DNA of 64,000 nt, taken from assembly GCF_014773395.1 (NCBI RefSeq), contig NZ_JACXAF010000018.1:39820-103819 (forward strand). The letters are read 5' to 3'. The position numbers and the translations under genes were made by a program. Source of the DNA: Neiella litorisoli. GTDB taxonomy: Bacteria; Pseudomonadota; Gammaproteobacteria; Enterobacterales; Neiellaceae. The notes under the pieces are model-generated. The model made no database searches and was not told the origin of the DNA. It saw only the letters and a list, made by a program, of their open reading frames with translations. The first letter of the stretch is position 1; each line of letters starts with the position of its first letter. Positions 1 through 7,526 of this stretch are shown here, one piece after another.

Positions 1-697
1 GCTGCTCGCTTGCCGCCATGGTACTGGCTAAATCGGCAAAACGAATGATGTGTTGCTCGATGGCGCTAACAACAATCTCCACCGATTTATAAAACTGCTC
101 TTTGTGCAGCCCTTCGAGCGTCGCCACATCGTTTGCAGCGCGGCGTTGCTTGACCTCGGCTAACAAGCCCCCCAGACCAACCGCTAGGATTTTGTCGTTA
201 TCGACCGCAAGGTGAGCATCGCCCGAAGTCATGTTGCCTTCAGCTTTGATAATGGTTGATGCCAAAATGTCCTGCTGCTCGTCGCTAAACAAGCCGTAGC
301 AACGATCTTGGACTGTTTTGCCTCGCCAATATGGGGTGATGGCATGAATCGCTCGTTTATCTCGCTCAGTCACGGCAAAGCCCGCGCCCGGACGATCAGC
401 TAGCTGGTCAATTTCGGCTTCAATCCAACGTACCGTGTACTCCGGAAAAATTGGCGCCGCGCGGACCTTGCTCGCTTGGTTACCGACAATCAATTCATCG
501 TGTTTGATCCAAATTGTTCTGGTACGCAAATGCTCTTGCAATGCCAGCGCTCGTTGAACAATGACAGGCTTGTCTTCATTGGCTTGATAGGCTCGGGTGT
601 AGGCTTCGGCACGTTCAGTACAGATCGGCGGCGTGACAATATTTACCAAAGCAGATTTATGCGCCTTAATGCGCTCGGGAAGAAAGTTCAGGTTCAT
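1..697 (-). CDS. Glycyl-radical enzyme (PflD/PflF-like), N-terminal part, cut by window edge
   Basis: I translated the reverse strand from the ATG at 697. The frame stays open for 232 codons to the window edge. The protein starts MNLNFLPERI and continues with VTPPICTERAEAYTRAYQ, then KHDELIVGNQ and FPEYTVRWIE. These are typical of the N-terminal pyruvate-formate-lyase-like domain of the glycyl-radical enzymes called PflD/PflF (YbiW). The radical glycine and active-site cysteine lie outside the window, so the substrate (formate-lyase or diol-dehydratase type) cannot be told. An AGAGG ribosome site lies inside the end of the activase gene, only 2 bp upstream, so the two are co-transcribed and probably coupled. 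Family is fairly sure; substrate unknown. Confidence 0.8.
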   Translation of the reverse strand, partial: MNLNFLPERIKAHKSALVNIVTPPICTERAEAYTRAYQANEDKPVIVQRALALQEHLRTRTIWIKHDELIVGNQASKVRAAPIFPEYTVRWIEAEIDQLADRPGAGFAVTERDKRAIHAITPYWRGKTVQDRCYGLFSDEQQDILASTIIKAEGNMTSGDAHLAVDNDKILAVGLGGLLAEVKQRRAANDVATLEGLHKEQFYKSVEIVVSAIEQHIIRFADLASTMAASEQ

Positions 698-699
698 GT

Positions 700-1599
700 T
701 CAACCTCTGATTACAACGTCAAGGTGAGTATTGGAGTGAGCATAAGCTTGGGCGTCCTGCAACAGCTCAGGCTTGTTCAGTGGCTTGTCAGCACATTCAT
801 AGGGCTGATCAAGCAAACGATATTTGTTAATGCCAAGGGTGTGGTAAGGCAATAAATGCAGCTCATGGCAATTGCTCAGCGACTCGGCAAAATCAATAAT
901 GCTTCGAAGCTCTTCGATGCTGTCATTAAAACCAGGCACCACAGGCACGCGAACCACAAGACGTTTGGCAATGGCCGCCAAGCGAGCGAAGTTCTGTTTA
1001 ATGCGATCAATCGAGCCATGGGCCCACAGGTTAAATTTGGCCGCATCGGTATGCTTTAAATCTGCCAGCCAACAGTCGATGTGCGGCGCCACCAACTCAA
1101 TATTTTTCCAAGGCACATGCATGCAGGTTTCCACGGCAGAGGAGACCGATTGCTGTTGTAGTCGCTGCGCTAAATCAGTCACCAGCTGCGGCTGCAGCAA
1201 CGGTTCGCCACCGGAAAACGTGACCCCGCCGCCACTTTGTTGATAAAACGGCTTATCGCGCAATAGCTCAGCCAATAACTCGTCGGCATCGGCTGGCTGG
1301 CCACAAACCGATAATGCTTCGGTCGGACAAACCTGCTGCAAGGCGATGAGCTGCTGCTGATCGATCATCGAACGTTCGATACACAATTGCTCAGATTGGC
1401 GCTGGATATGCGAGCAAGCCGCAGCGCACATCTGGCATTCATCCAAACAGCTGCGTTGGTCATATAGCAGCGAATATTTAGGGCTTTGGCTTTCTGGGTT
1501 CTGACACCAAGCGCACGACAAGCTACAGCCCTTTAAAAACAGCATGGTCCGAATGCCATCTCCGTCGTGGGTCGAGAAGCGCTGAATATTAAAGTACAT
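700..1599 (-). CDS. Glycyl-radical enzyme activating protein (radical SAM, PflE/YbiY-like)
   Basis: This 299-residue protein uses S-adenosylmethionine and a 4Fe-4S cluster to place the glycyl radical on the enzyme encoded immediately downstream. The N-terminus has the radical-SAM motif GCSLSCAWCQNPES (CxxxCxxC) followed by a cysteine-rich insert (CLDECQMCAAACSH and VCPTEALSVC), as in activases that carry extra ferredoxin-type clusters. GGGVTFSGGEPLLQ is the SAM-binding glycine-rich segment. Length fits the PflC/PflE group. The start at 1599 faces the fsa gene across a 204-bp shared promoter region. The order glycyl-radical enzyme, activase and divergent fructose-6-phosphate aldolase is that of Escherichia coli ybiW-ybiY-fsaA. 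It is expected to work only without oxygen. Confidence 0.9.
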   Translation of the reverse strand: MYFNIQRFSTHDGDGIRTMLFLKGCSLSCAWCQNPESQSPKYSLLYDQRSCLDECQMCAAACSHIQRQSEQLCIERSMIDQQQLIALQQVCPTEALSVCGQPADADELLAELLRDKPFYQQSGGGVTFSGGEPLLQPQLVTDLAQRLQQQSVSSAVETCMHVPWKNIELVAPHIDCWLADLKHTDAAKFNLWAHGSIDRIKQNFARLAAIAKRLVVRVPVVPGFNDSIEELRSIIDFAESLSNCHELHLLPYHTLGINKYRLLDQPYECADKPLNKPELLQDAQAYAHSNTHLDVVIRG

Positions 1600-1689
1600 G
1601 CTTACCTCGTTCAGTGGGCGTAGTCAGTGCCGCTCAGTTAAAGCCTGATTGCCGAGATCATCTCGGTATTCAGAGTTAACCAACAAAAT

Positions 1690-1728
1690 TTCATTTGAGA
1701 AAAACTATAGACTTTCATTTGAAAGTTA
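1690..1728. promoter_or_regulatory. Direct repeats of TTTCATTTGA, candidate operator
   Basis: TTTCATTTGA occurs at 1690-1699 and again at 1713-1722, 23 bp apart (about two helical turns). The second copy sits in the near-palindrome CTTTCA-TT-TGAAAG (1712-1725). They lie directly beside the FNR-type box in the activase/fsa promoter region and could bind a second regulator. No regulator is assigned. Confidence 0.35.
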
Positions 1729-1730
1729 AA

Positions 1731-1744
1731 TTGATTCAAATCAA
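1731..1744. promoter_or_regulatory. FNR/Anr-type box between activase and fsa
   Basis: The sequence TTGAT-TCAA-ATCAA is a perfect match to the FNR consensus TTGAT-N4-ATCAA. It is centred about 66 bp before the fsa start and about 138 bp before the activase start. FNR-family regulators act under oxygen limitation, which fits the oxygen-sensitive glycyl-radical system. Binding itself is inferred. Confidence 0.75.
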
Positions 1745-1803
1745 GATCAAGTTCCATTGACCACCTATAGTTTCCGCATCGACCAAAGACCAAGGCCAAC
1801 ACC

Positions 1804-2478
1804 ATGTTTGAACTCTACTTAGATACCGCTGATGTGAATGAAGTGAAGCGTTTTAATTGCTGCTTGCCGCTACATGGCATCACCACTAATCCAACGATCC
1901 TGGTTAAATCGAATCAGGGTTTGAACGACACGCTGCGGGCGATGGCGGAGGTCATTGACGGCAAGCCTAGATTTCATGCGCAAGTGGTCAGCACCACAGT
2001 GGATGCCATGGTTGCCGAAGCCAAGCAATTAGTGGCATTGCCCTATGACATGGTGGTCAAAGTGCCTGCGACAGAAACCGGCTTAGCCGCAATCAAGCAA
2101 ATGAAACAGGCTGGCATAACGGTATTAGCAACGGCGATTTACACAGTGCAACAAGGCTTACTGGCAGCATTATGCGGGGCGGATTACTTAGCGCCATACG
2201 TCAATCGAATTGATGCGTTAAATGGCGATGGCGTGGGCGTGGTGGCTGATATTCAAACCTTGCTTAATCAACATAATCTCAAGGCCAAGATCTTGGCTGC
2301 GAGCTTCAAAAACAGCCAACAAGCGATGGATGTCATGCGCTTAGGTATTGGTGCCATTACCCTGCCGGTTGATGTTGCAGCTCAATTATTCCAACATCCG
2401 GCAGTGCAACCAGCAGTTGATCAATTTAGCGCCGATTGGCAACAAAGCTTTGGTAGCAAGCTTTCATTTGAAAGTTAG
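1804..2478 (+). CDS. fsa: Fructose-6-phosphate aldolase / transaldolase-like (FsaA/TalC family)
   Basis: The protein has 224 residues and belongs to the small transaldolase family. It reversibly makes or splits fructose 6-phosphate with dihydroxyacetone and glyceraldehyde 3-phosphate through a Schiff-base lysine. Visible marks are MFELYLDTADVNEV at the start, HGITTNPTILVKS, VVKVPATETGLAAI (Schiff-base lysine in VVKVP) and ILAASFKN. It is divergent from the glycyl-radical activase, the same arrangement as E. coli fsaA with ybiY/ybiW, so a link through dihydroxyacetone or glycerol metabolism is plausible. The last codons (KLSFES) contain an exact 17-bp copy of a sequence from its own promoter region. 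The true transaldolase activity cannot be excluded. Confidence 0.9.
   Translation: MFELYLDTADVNEVKRFNCCLPLHGITTNPTILVKSNQGLNDTLRAMAEVIDGKPRFHAQVVSTTVDAMVAEAKQLVALPYDMVVKVPATETGLAAIKQMKQAGITVLATAIYTVQQGLLAALCGADYLAPYVNRIDALNGDGVGVVADIQTLLNQHNLKAKILAASFKNSQQAMDVMRLGIGAITLPVDVAAQLFQHPAVQPAVDQFSADWQQSFGSKLSFES
2461..2477. repeat. 17-bp copy of a promoter motif at the 3' end of fsa
   Basis: CTTTCATTTGAAAGTTA at 2461-2477 is identical to 1712-1728 upstream of the gene. The copy overlaps the last five codons and the stop of fsa. It may be a duplicated operator, allowing looping across the gene, or a chance or recombination product. Confidence 0.4.
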
Positions 2479-2520
2479 TGGCAAAAAGTAAGGGCGTAGT
2501 ACTGAACGAGCCGGACAAAA

Positions 2521-2542
2521 AAGCCAGCAAAACTGCTGGCTT
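2521..2542. terminator. Terminator between convergent fsa and agarase genes
   Basis: Stem AAGCCAGCA / TGCTGGCTT with a 4-base loop. On the minus strand it is followed by a run of T (the A run at 2515-2522), so it ends the agarase transcript best. It may also act for fsa. Confidence 0.8.
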
Positions 2543-2565
2543 GAATGATCTCGACTAGCTAAGTA

Positions 2566-5028
2566 CTACATCCGCCCAAGCACTTTACTTTGCTTGAAGT
2601 GTTGTAGTGTGACTGAACTGACATGGCCGCCAGAGTCTGGGAAAGTCACTTTAATGGTGTTGTTCGCTGACAGTATGTTGTACGGCACGGGAATTTCAAT
2701 TACGCCGAAAAAGCGATCTCGGCCAATGCCATTGTGGTACTGATCATAACCGCGAAAATCGGTCGGTACCGCCACTTGGGTACCATTGACCAACACCGTC
2801 GGCGTCAATGAAGCGCCATGGTCGCGGCCCATACCAATTCTTAGTACAGCTTCACCATAGTTGCCTTTATCGACATTGTTGATGCTGTAGCTTTGCGTCT
2901 GCCAAGCAGAAATTGCTTTGACTCCCTCGCTCACAGCGTAATGCTTGGTTTCTTGGCTAGAATGATTAATTGCGACCACGTTCTGATAGCTAACTTTAAC
3001 AATCAGCGTCGACTCCGACCCCAACGTGACCGTATCAGGCAAGCTAGCTTGATTCCAAATCGCCAGCTGCGGTTTTGATTGCGCGTCTGGGTACAAATGG
3101 CGGAACTGGACATTGGTCACCGCGTTACCGCTGTTGCCGAACATATTGAGATCAATTGAGGTAGCGTCGAATTCCAGACTATTCAGAATCAAATACACAT
3201 CTTTGCCATCGACATAGGCATCAACCTGAATATCTAAATCGGTTGCCGCCGTATCCACCCGCTGACCATTGACATCGGCCCAGAGTTGATAAAACTTCAC
3301 TTGATCGGTGAATACCCATTCGTCACCTGTTTCGCCTTGGCCCTCAAACTTCTGCCGCATTAAACGCCAGTAGTAAGGAATCGATTCCGAAATTCTGCCC
3401 CACTCGGCTTTGACTGGGATAAACGGAATGGCTTTTTCGATGCGATTTGGCCGCTCAAGAAAGTTCATCAGCAATGAATTCATCGCTTTGAGGCACAACC
3501 AATCGCGCTCTGGACTCCACGGCAAGTTAAATGAACCTTGCAGCTGTGAACCATACTCGGAGATCACAATGGGTTTGATACTGCCCCACTTGTACGCCAT
3601 GTATTGCTCGAGTAAATCCAAGGTCGCCTCAACATTACTGCCTTTGCGGTATTGCACTCGCTTGGTCCCATCTGGGTATGGAATATTTGGAAAGTCATAA
3701 AGGTGAATGGAAATAAAGTCCATATTGCCACCAGCGAGATCAAGGAAGTACTTGTCGCGAGTCGCCCAATTGTTGAAGTTATTTTTTTCGTAATCCGGAA
3801 AAGCGACTGTGTAGCCACCGATTAGCACATCAGGGTTGGTTTCTCGAATCTTGTTCGCAACCGAGTTGTGCATCCGGAAAATGTCGTAAATGCTGGCTGG
3901 CTGATGACCTGCGGCAGGATAATCCACCAGCTCAAATAGCGGTTCATTCATTACCTCAACATAAGTGGGCTTCTTCTCGCCATAAGGGTCCGATTCGATC
4001 TGTTTAAAGAACTTAGTCAGATATTGCGCCATGAAGTCGCCGGTCGCTGTGCCAAACGGCTCATTGGCAGTATCGGTTTGGGAAAATGACCAGCCCTGCG
4101 AGCCCACTTCGGTGCCATCGGGGTAGTAAGGGTGCTGCTGGGCGCCAACAATAGATTCAGTATCGCGATGGGCGTGACGGCGCATAGTCGCACGTTGGGC
4201 ACTGGTGTCTTCGGAATATATCCAACGAGTATTGCCGCCATTAGTGGTGAGCACCTCTGCACTGGCATAACCTGGCTTATTGGCATCTTCTGGCGCCTGC
4301 GACAATTGATAGGCCATACCGCCGGTATCTCGGCCAAAATACACATCGTAGGTATCGAGAAAGTTATCCATTAAATTGGCATCTTCATTATCGGCGTAGC
4401 GACTTTGAACATTGCCACCAAACCAATCATTTTCGGTATGGGTCGCGTGGATGGTGATGAATTTGCGCCGATCAAATTGATACTCTGCGCCCACTGCATG
4501 CTTGGTATCAAGATTCACTGCCACCTGTACACTACCGCCGCCGGAAGCTCCCTGAGTTTCCACGGTGAAGGCCAGTCGGTCTTCATTGCAACCCTCCCAC
4601 ATCACTAAATTAGTGTTGTCGGCTGGATTTGCCGAGCCCCCATTCGGGTGAACACATTTGTTACTCGAAAGGTGCTGCATGCTGTTTTGGTTGGTGGCAG
4701 AAAATCGCACGCGGTCAGCAAAATCACAGCCATCCCAAAGCACTAGCTTTTGACCGTTTTCGGGGATTGCCGCACCGCCGGGATGAATACAGCGACCACT
4801 CGGACTGTGCTGGATACTGCCGCCTGAGGTCCAATTAAATTGCGCAGCTTCACCGCTACAATCACTGTGCAAAACAACTTCTGTGCCATTGCTTGGTGAG
4901 GCGCTGCCATCAGCGGTTCTCAGGCACATGCCTGAGGTTGATTGCTGAATCACGGTTGCTCCCAAGGCAGGACAAGCGAAAGCAGTCAGTAGCAAGCTAC
5001 CGGCTGTTGCTTTTAATCTGGTTTTCAT
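2566..5028 (-). CDS. Secreted GH86-type beta-agarase/porphyranase with ricin-type lectin domain
   Basis: The ATG at 5028 gives MKTRLKATAGSLLLTAFACPALGA, a clear signal peptide; a GTG four codons earlier is less likely. About 130 residues of ricin-type beta-trefoil follow, with three repeats holding CLRTADGS, CIHPGG and CVHPNGG. The catalytic part (roughly 175-700) has ITIHATHTENDWFGG, VEVMNEP (acid/base Glu near residue 362) and VISEYGS (nucleophile Glu near 491), as in GH86 agarases and porphyranases. A beta-rich tail ends the protein. It should cut agar or porphyran outside the cell. It stands alone, but a 27-bp palindrome upstream shares its half-site with the sugar-acid genes at 39-42 kb. 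Agarase versus porphyranase cannot be told apart here. Confidence 0.8.
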   Translation of the reverse strand: MKTRLKATAGSLLLTAFACPALGATVIQQSTSGMCLRTADGSASPSNGTEVVLHSDCSGEAAQFNWTSGGSIQHSPSGRCIHPGGAAIPENGQKLVLWDGCDFADRVRFSATNQNSMQHLSSNKCVHPNGGSANPADNTNLVMWEGCNEDRLAFTVETQGASGGGSVQVAVNLDTKHAVGAEYQFDRRKFITIHATHTENDWFGGNVQSRYADNEDANLMDNFLDTYDVYFGRDTGGMAYQLSQAPEDANKPGYASAEVLTTNGGNTRWIYSEDTSAQRATMRRHAHRDTESIVGAQQHPYYPDGTEVGSQGWSFSQTDTANEPFGTATGDFMAQYLTKFFKQIESDPYGEKKPTYVEVMNEPLFELVDYPAAGHQPASIYDIFRMHNSVANKIRETNPDVLIGGYTVAFPDYEKNNFNNWATRDKYFLDLAGGNMDFISIHLYDFPNIPYPDGTKRVQYRKGSNVEATLDLLEQYMAYKWGSIKPIVISEYGSQLQGSFNLPWSPERDWLCLKAMNSLLMNFLERPNRIEKAIPFIPVKAEWGRISESIPYYWRLMRQKFEGQGETGDEWVFTDQVKFYQLWADVNGQRVDTAATDLDIQVDAYVDGKDVYLILNSLEFDATSIDLNMFGNSGNAVTNVQFRHLYPDAQSKPQLAIWNQASLPDTVTLGSESTLIVKVSYQNVVAINHSSQETKHYAVSEGVKAISAWQTQSYSINNVDKGNYGEAVLRIGMGRDHGASLTPTVLVNGTQVAVPTDFRGYDQYHNGIGRDRFFGVIEIPVPYNILSANNTIKVTFPDSGGHVSSVTLQHFKQSKVLGRM

Positions 5029-5123
5029 AAAAAAAGACACCTTTTGTATATGGGTATTTGCTCTTTAATGAGCTGTATTTATTGTTTTTATTGAACATTA
5101 CTGGACAAAACGCCCAATAACAT

Positions 5124-5150
5124 TTTGTTAACAATAATATTGTTAACAAA
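5124..5150. promoter_or_regulatory. 27-bp perfect palindrome upstream of the agarase (candidate GntR operator)
   Basis: Arms TTTGTTAACAATA and TATTGTTAACAAA are exact reverse complements around a single central A. It lies about 95 bp upstream of the agarase ATG. The half-site TGTTAACAAT also occurs upstream of gntR (39381) and of the aldehyde dehydrogenase (42282). Its use as an operator is inferred. Confidence 0.65.
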
Positions 5151-5479
5151 TAAACAAAAGATGTAAGGCGCCATCGCTTGCTAATTTTGAGCAGGCGATC
5201 ACGTCATCAAAAATAGAAGGGAAGATATTGGCAATCGAGAAGAACCGCTTAACTAAAAAGTTCAGCGCCTTGTATCAACTTCAATATTAAGCAGGATTAG
5301 CGGGGTAGATTGCGATCAGCGTGTAGACAATAAAATTGACACTCTGATACGTCCTAGAGAGTTGCACATCATCCATTAAGTTCATCCGAACACTTGCCTA
5401 GTGGTACAACTCTATCAGAGTTTGCCAAACAACCTTCGCAATCAAAGCACTATAGTCTGATAAGCGACGCTGTATTGGC
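5151..5479. other. Non-coding stretch between agarase promoter and small lipoprotein gene
   Basis: No convincing gene was found here. There is an imperfect hairpin at 5173-5199 (ATCGCTTGCT / AGCAGGCGAT with one G-T pair). A short reverse frame running through 5398-5670 is out of frame with the small lipoprotein gene and looks like its shadow. Confidence 0.4.
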
Positions 5480-5722
5480 CTAGGGCTCATTGCCACAATA
5501 CTGAGCAAAGGCCTTTGCTGTGTTATCAAACGTCTGTTTTTCGGCGAGCTCCCACGGCCGTTCGCATTGCTTAGTACGAGCACACCATTGATAGCCAGCT
5601 GAGCCAATACAGCCGTGTTCGTCGCGATCGGCGCCGAGCGCTTTGGGAGCCGCAGGTTCCTCCACACCACAAGCGGTCATCAAGCTCAGTAGCAAAAAAC
5701 AGACAGAGAATTGTCGATGCAT
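5480..5722 (-). CDS. Small lipoprotein, function unknown
   Basis: The protein has 80 residues with a lipoprotein signal (FLLLSLMTAC), so the mature chain begins at Cys18. The mature part holds GCIGSAGYQWCARTKQCERPWELA and a final cysteine, giving four cysteines that could form disulphides in the periplasm. I remember similar short lipoproteins with a YxWC...CxRPWE core in marine gammaproteobacteria, but none with a known job. It is followed on the same strand by nothing closer than the agarase promoter region. It is likely real because signal, lipobox and cysteine pattern all fit. Confidence 0.65.
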   Translation of the reverse strand: MHRQFSVCFLLLSLMTACGVEEPAAPKALGADRDEHGCIGSAGYQWCARTKQCERPWELAEKQTFDNTAKAFAQYCGNEP

Positions 5723-5754
5723 AATGAATTACCTTTTTTGAATATAACAAGTCA

Positions 5755-5988
5755 TCACTGACCATCAGTGTTTTTTGAGGAGCTGTTCGCTTGAATCACG
5801 GTGGCGGCAATGGCCAACATCGTGGTAATACTCAACATGACGGACATAGACAGGCTCCAAATCGGCTCAAGCTCAAAGTCGAACAGCATGGAAATGAAAT
5901 AGAAAACACCGAGGGTGGCGAAAAAAACATGGTACAGATAAAGCCATTTGCTTCGTCTGTAGAGCAGTTGATACGTTTCTTTAAACAT
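5755..5988 (-). CDS. Small membrane protein with two transmembrane segments, unknown
   Basis: The protein has 77 residues. A positively charged start (MFKETYQLLYRRSKW) is followed by two hydrophobic stretches (LYLYHVFFATLGVFYFISML and WSLSMSVMLSITTMLAIAATVI) and a polar tail. That suggests a small inner-membrane protein with both ends in the cytoplasm. It lies 32 bp upstream of the small lipoprotein gene on the same strand, so they may be co-transcribed. I do not recognise a family. Confidence 0.45.
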   Translation of the reverse strand: MFKETYQLLYRRSKWLYLYHVFFATLGVFYFISMLFDFELEPIWSLSMSVMLSITTMLAIAATVIQANSSSKNTDGQ

Positions 5989-6093
5989 TAGGATTGTCCT
6001 TAATCCAGCGTCTTAAAGTGCTCCATAAACCATAGTCGTCAATAACCAATGCAGCAACGTTAGCTCATTCCATTTAGACAACGCATAAAAAAT

Positions 6094-6113
6094 CCCGGCT
6101 GCCCTAAGCCGGG
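6094..6113. terminator. Terminator after the porin gene
   Basis: Stem CCCGGCT / AGCCGGG with a 6-base loop. A runs on the left (6086-6092) become a T run in the minus-strand transcript, so it ends the porin message. A shorter A run on the right could let it work the other way too. Confidence 0.8.
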
Positions 6114-6178
6114 AAAAACGCAACTACATCGATGGGGCTGCGCCACCTGTGCCGTGGCGCTTAGGAACCAACTTGAAT

Positions 6179-7360
6179 TTATAAAGCGTACTTCGCGGAG
6201 AAGATCAGACGATTCATATCGCCGGTTTCGCCACTTTCAATCTCGCGCTCCGCGTAAAAATATTCCACCCCGAAGCTTAGCGGCGGGATCGGTGAATACA
6301 CCAAGTTAAGATGGCCAGAGACCACTTGCTTAGTCACTCCCTCGCCGGTCAGCTTGGTGTCGTTATCGGCACTAATCGCCGAAACAAAGATGTTAGAGCG
6401 CCATTTGTCACTCCACCAGTGACGATACCCGACAAAACCACTGACGGTATCAATGGCCTCGAGATCGCCATTTTCGGTGTAAACCGCGCCATTGATGGCG
6501 TTCAAACCAACATAGCGGCCCAGGCCTGAGCCATAATTAGCCATAAAGCGAATGTCGTTTTTATCACCCACCATGACCTTACCTGATGCGCTCACGCCAT
6601 AGGCGGTTTCCGTTTCATCACCGTCGTCTAAATTACGGAATAGGCCGGCAAGGGCTAAATGGCCCCAATCGGCTTTATGGTTATAACGCACCACAGCATC
6701 TGGAATGCTGCTGTCATCCACCGAAATACGTGAACCGCCGCCATAAGGGGTAATGGTTGTTTCTGGGTTTTCCAGCGCAAACTGCCAGCTACCCATTGTG
6801 TATCTAATCTGGGTTTGGCGCTCAAAGATGGTACCTTCGGAAACACCAATGAAATCCATACTTTCGACCAGCGCACCGGTATTCTGGAAGGTACTCCAAG
6901 TTTGCCCCACTAACACATTGTCAAACTGGATAAAGGCATGGCGCATCCGCGGGCTGTAACTATTGGATACTCGCTCGTTACCATTGGGGGTCGCAGCAAA
7001 GTCCATTTCCAGAAAGGTTTTAATGGTGTGATCACCATATTGGGTGGTGCTGCCGAAGTTGAATCGAGTGGTGCGGGCATGGGCATCAAACTGGGCATCG
7101 CCGCTGTCGCACTCGCCACTGCACACAGGAATGGTTGAAGGGACATAAAACTGACGACCAATGTTATTGCTCGCCAGCTTGCCGTCACTGTAATCACTCC
7201 AGAAGCTATCGACTTTAATAAAGCCGCCGAAGCTCAATTTAGTTTTCTTGATGGCATCTTCAACGGTGCCGATTTCCACCGCCGCTGTTGCCGTCATTGG
7301 CACCATCGCCGCAAGCATGGTGGTCGCTAGAGTATGTTTCAATAGTTTGTTCGAACGCAT
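6179..7360 (-). CDS. DcaP-like outer-membrane porin
   Basis: The protein has 393 residues with a signal peptide (LATTMLAAMVPMTATAA). Next come KLSFGGFIKVDSFW, the usual first strand of DcaP-family porins, repeated amphipathic strands, FNFGSTTQYGDHTIKTFLEMDF, VGQTWSTF and a terminal strand RLIFSAKYAL whose aromatic-rich end fits outer-membrane insertion. DcaP porins form trimers passing small organic acids or similar solutes; the substrate here is not known. It lies 166 bp downstream of acs on the same strand, with a strong hairpin between them, so it may be partly co-transcribed with acs and carry acetate-related solutes. That link is inference. Confidence 0.8.
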   Translation of the reverse strand: MRSNKLLKHTLATTMLAAMVPMTATAAVEIGTVEDAIKKTKLSFGGFIKVDSFWSDYSDGKLASNNIGRQFYVPSTIPVCSGECDSGDAQFDAHARTTRFNFGSTTQYGDHTIKTFLEMDFAATPNGNERVSNSYSPRMRHAFIQFDNVLVGQTWSTFQNTGALVESMDFIGVSEGTIFERQTQIRYTMGSWQFALENPETTITPYGGGSRISVDDSSIPDAVVRYNHKADWGHLALAGLFRNLDDGDETETAYGVSASGKVMVGDKNDIRFMANYGSGLGRYVGLNAINGAVYTENGDLEAIDTVSGFVGYRHWWSDKWRSNIFVSAISADNDTKLTGEGVTKQVVSGHLNLVYSPIPPLSFGVEYFYAEREIESGETGDMNRLIFSAKYAL

Positions 7361-7475
7361 GGTTCATTCGCCTCTCATTGCTGTCTGATGCAGCCGTACA
7401 GCTATTGTGCCGGTTCGCTGAATGAAACATTCCCCCGTTGAATCAGCACACTTTCGACTGTTTTTAGGTAAAGCG

Positions 7476-7517
7476 ATCCCCCGACCTCATTTAGGCCGTT
7501 TAAAAAAGTCGGGGGAT
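7476..7517. other. Long-loop hairpin between acs and the porin gene
   Basis: ATCCCCCGAC (7476-7485) pairs exactly with GTCGGGGGAT (7508-7517) around 22 bases. There is no T run after it in the minus direction, so it is not a standard terminator. It could stabilise the end of the acs message or partly attenuate reading into the porin gene. Confidence 0.5.
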
Positions 7518-7526
7518 AAAGTCGGT

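Noticed and set aside
5398..5670. 90-codon reverse frame overlapping the small lipoprotein gene
   Set aside because: The overlapping 5480-5722 frame has a signal peptide, lipobox and cysteine pattern, so it is the better gene.
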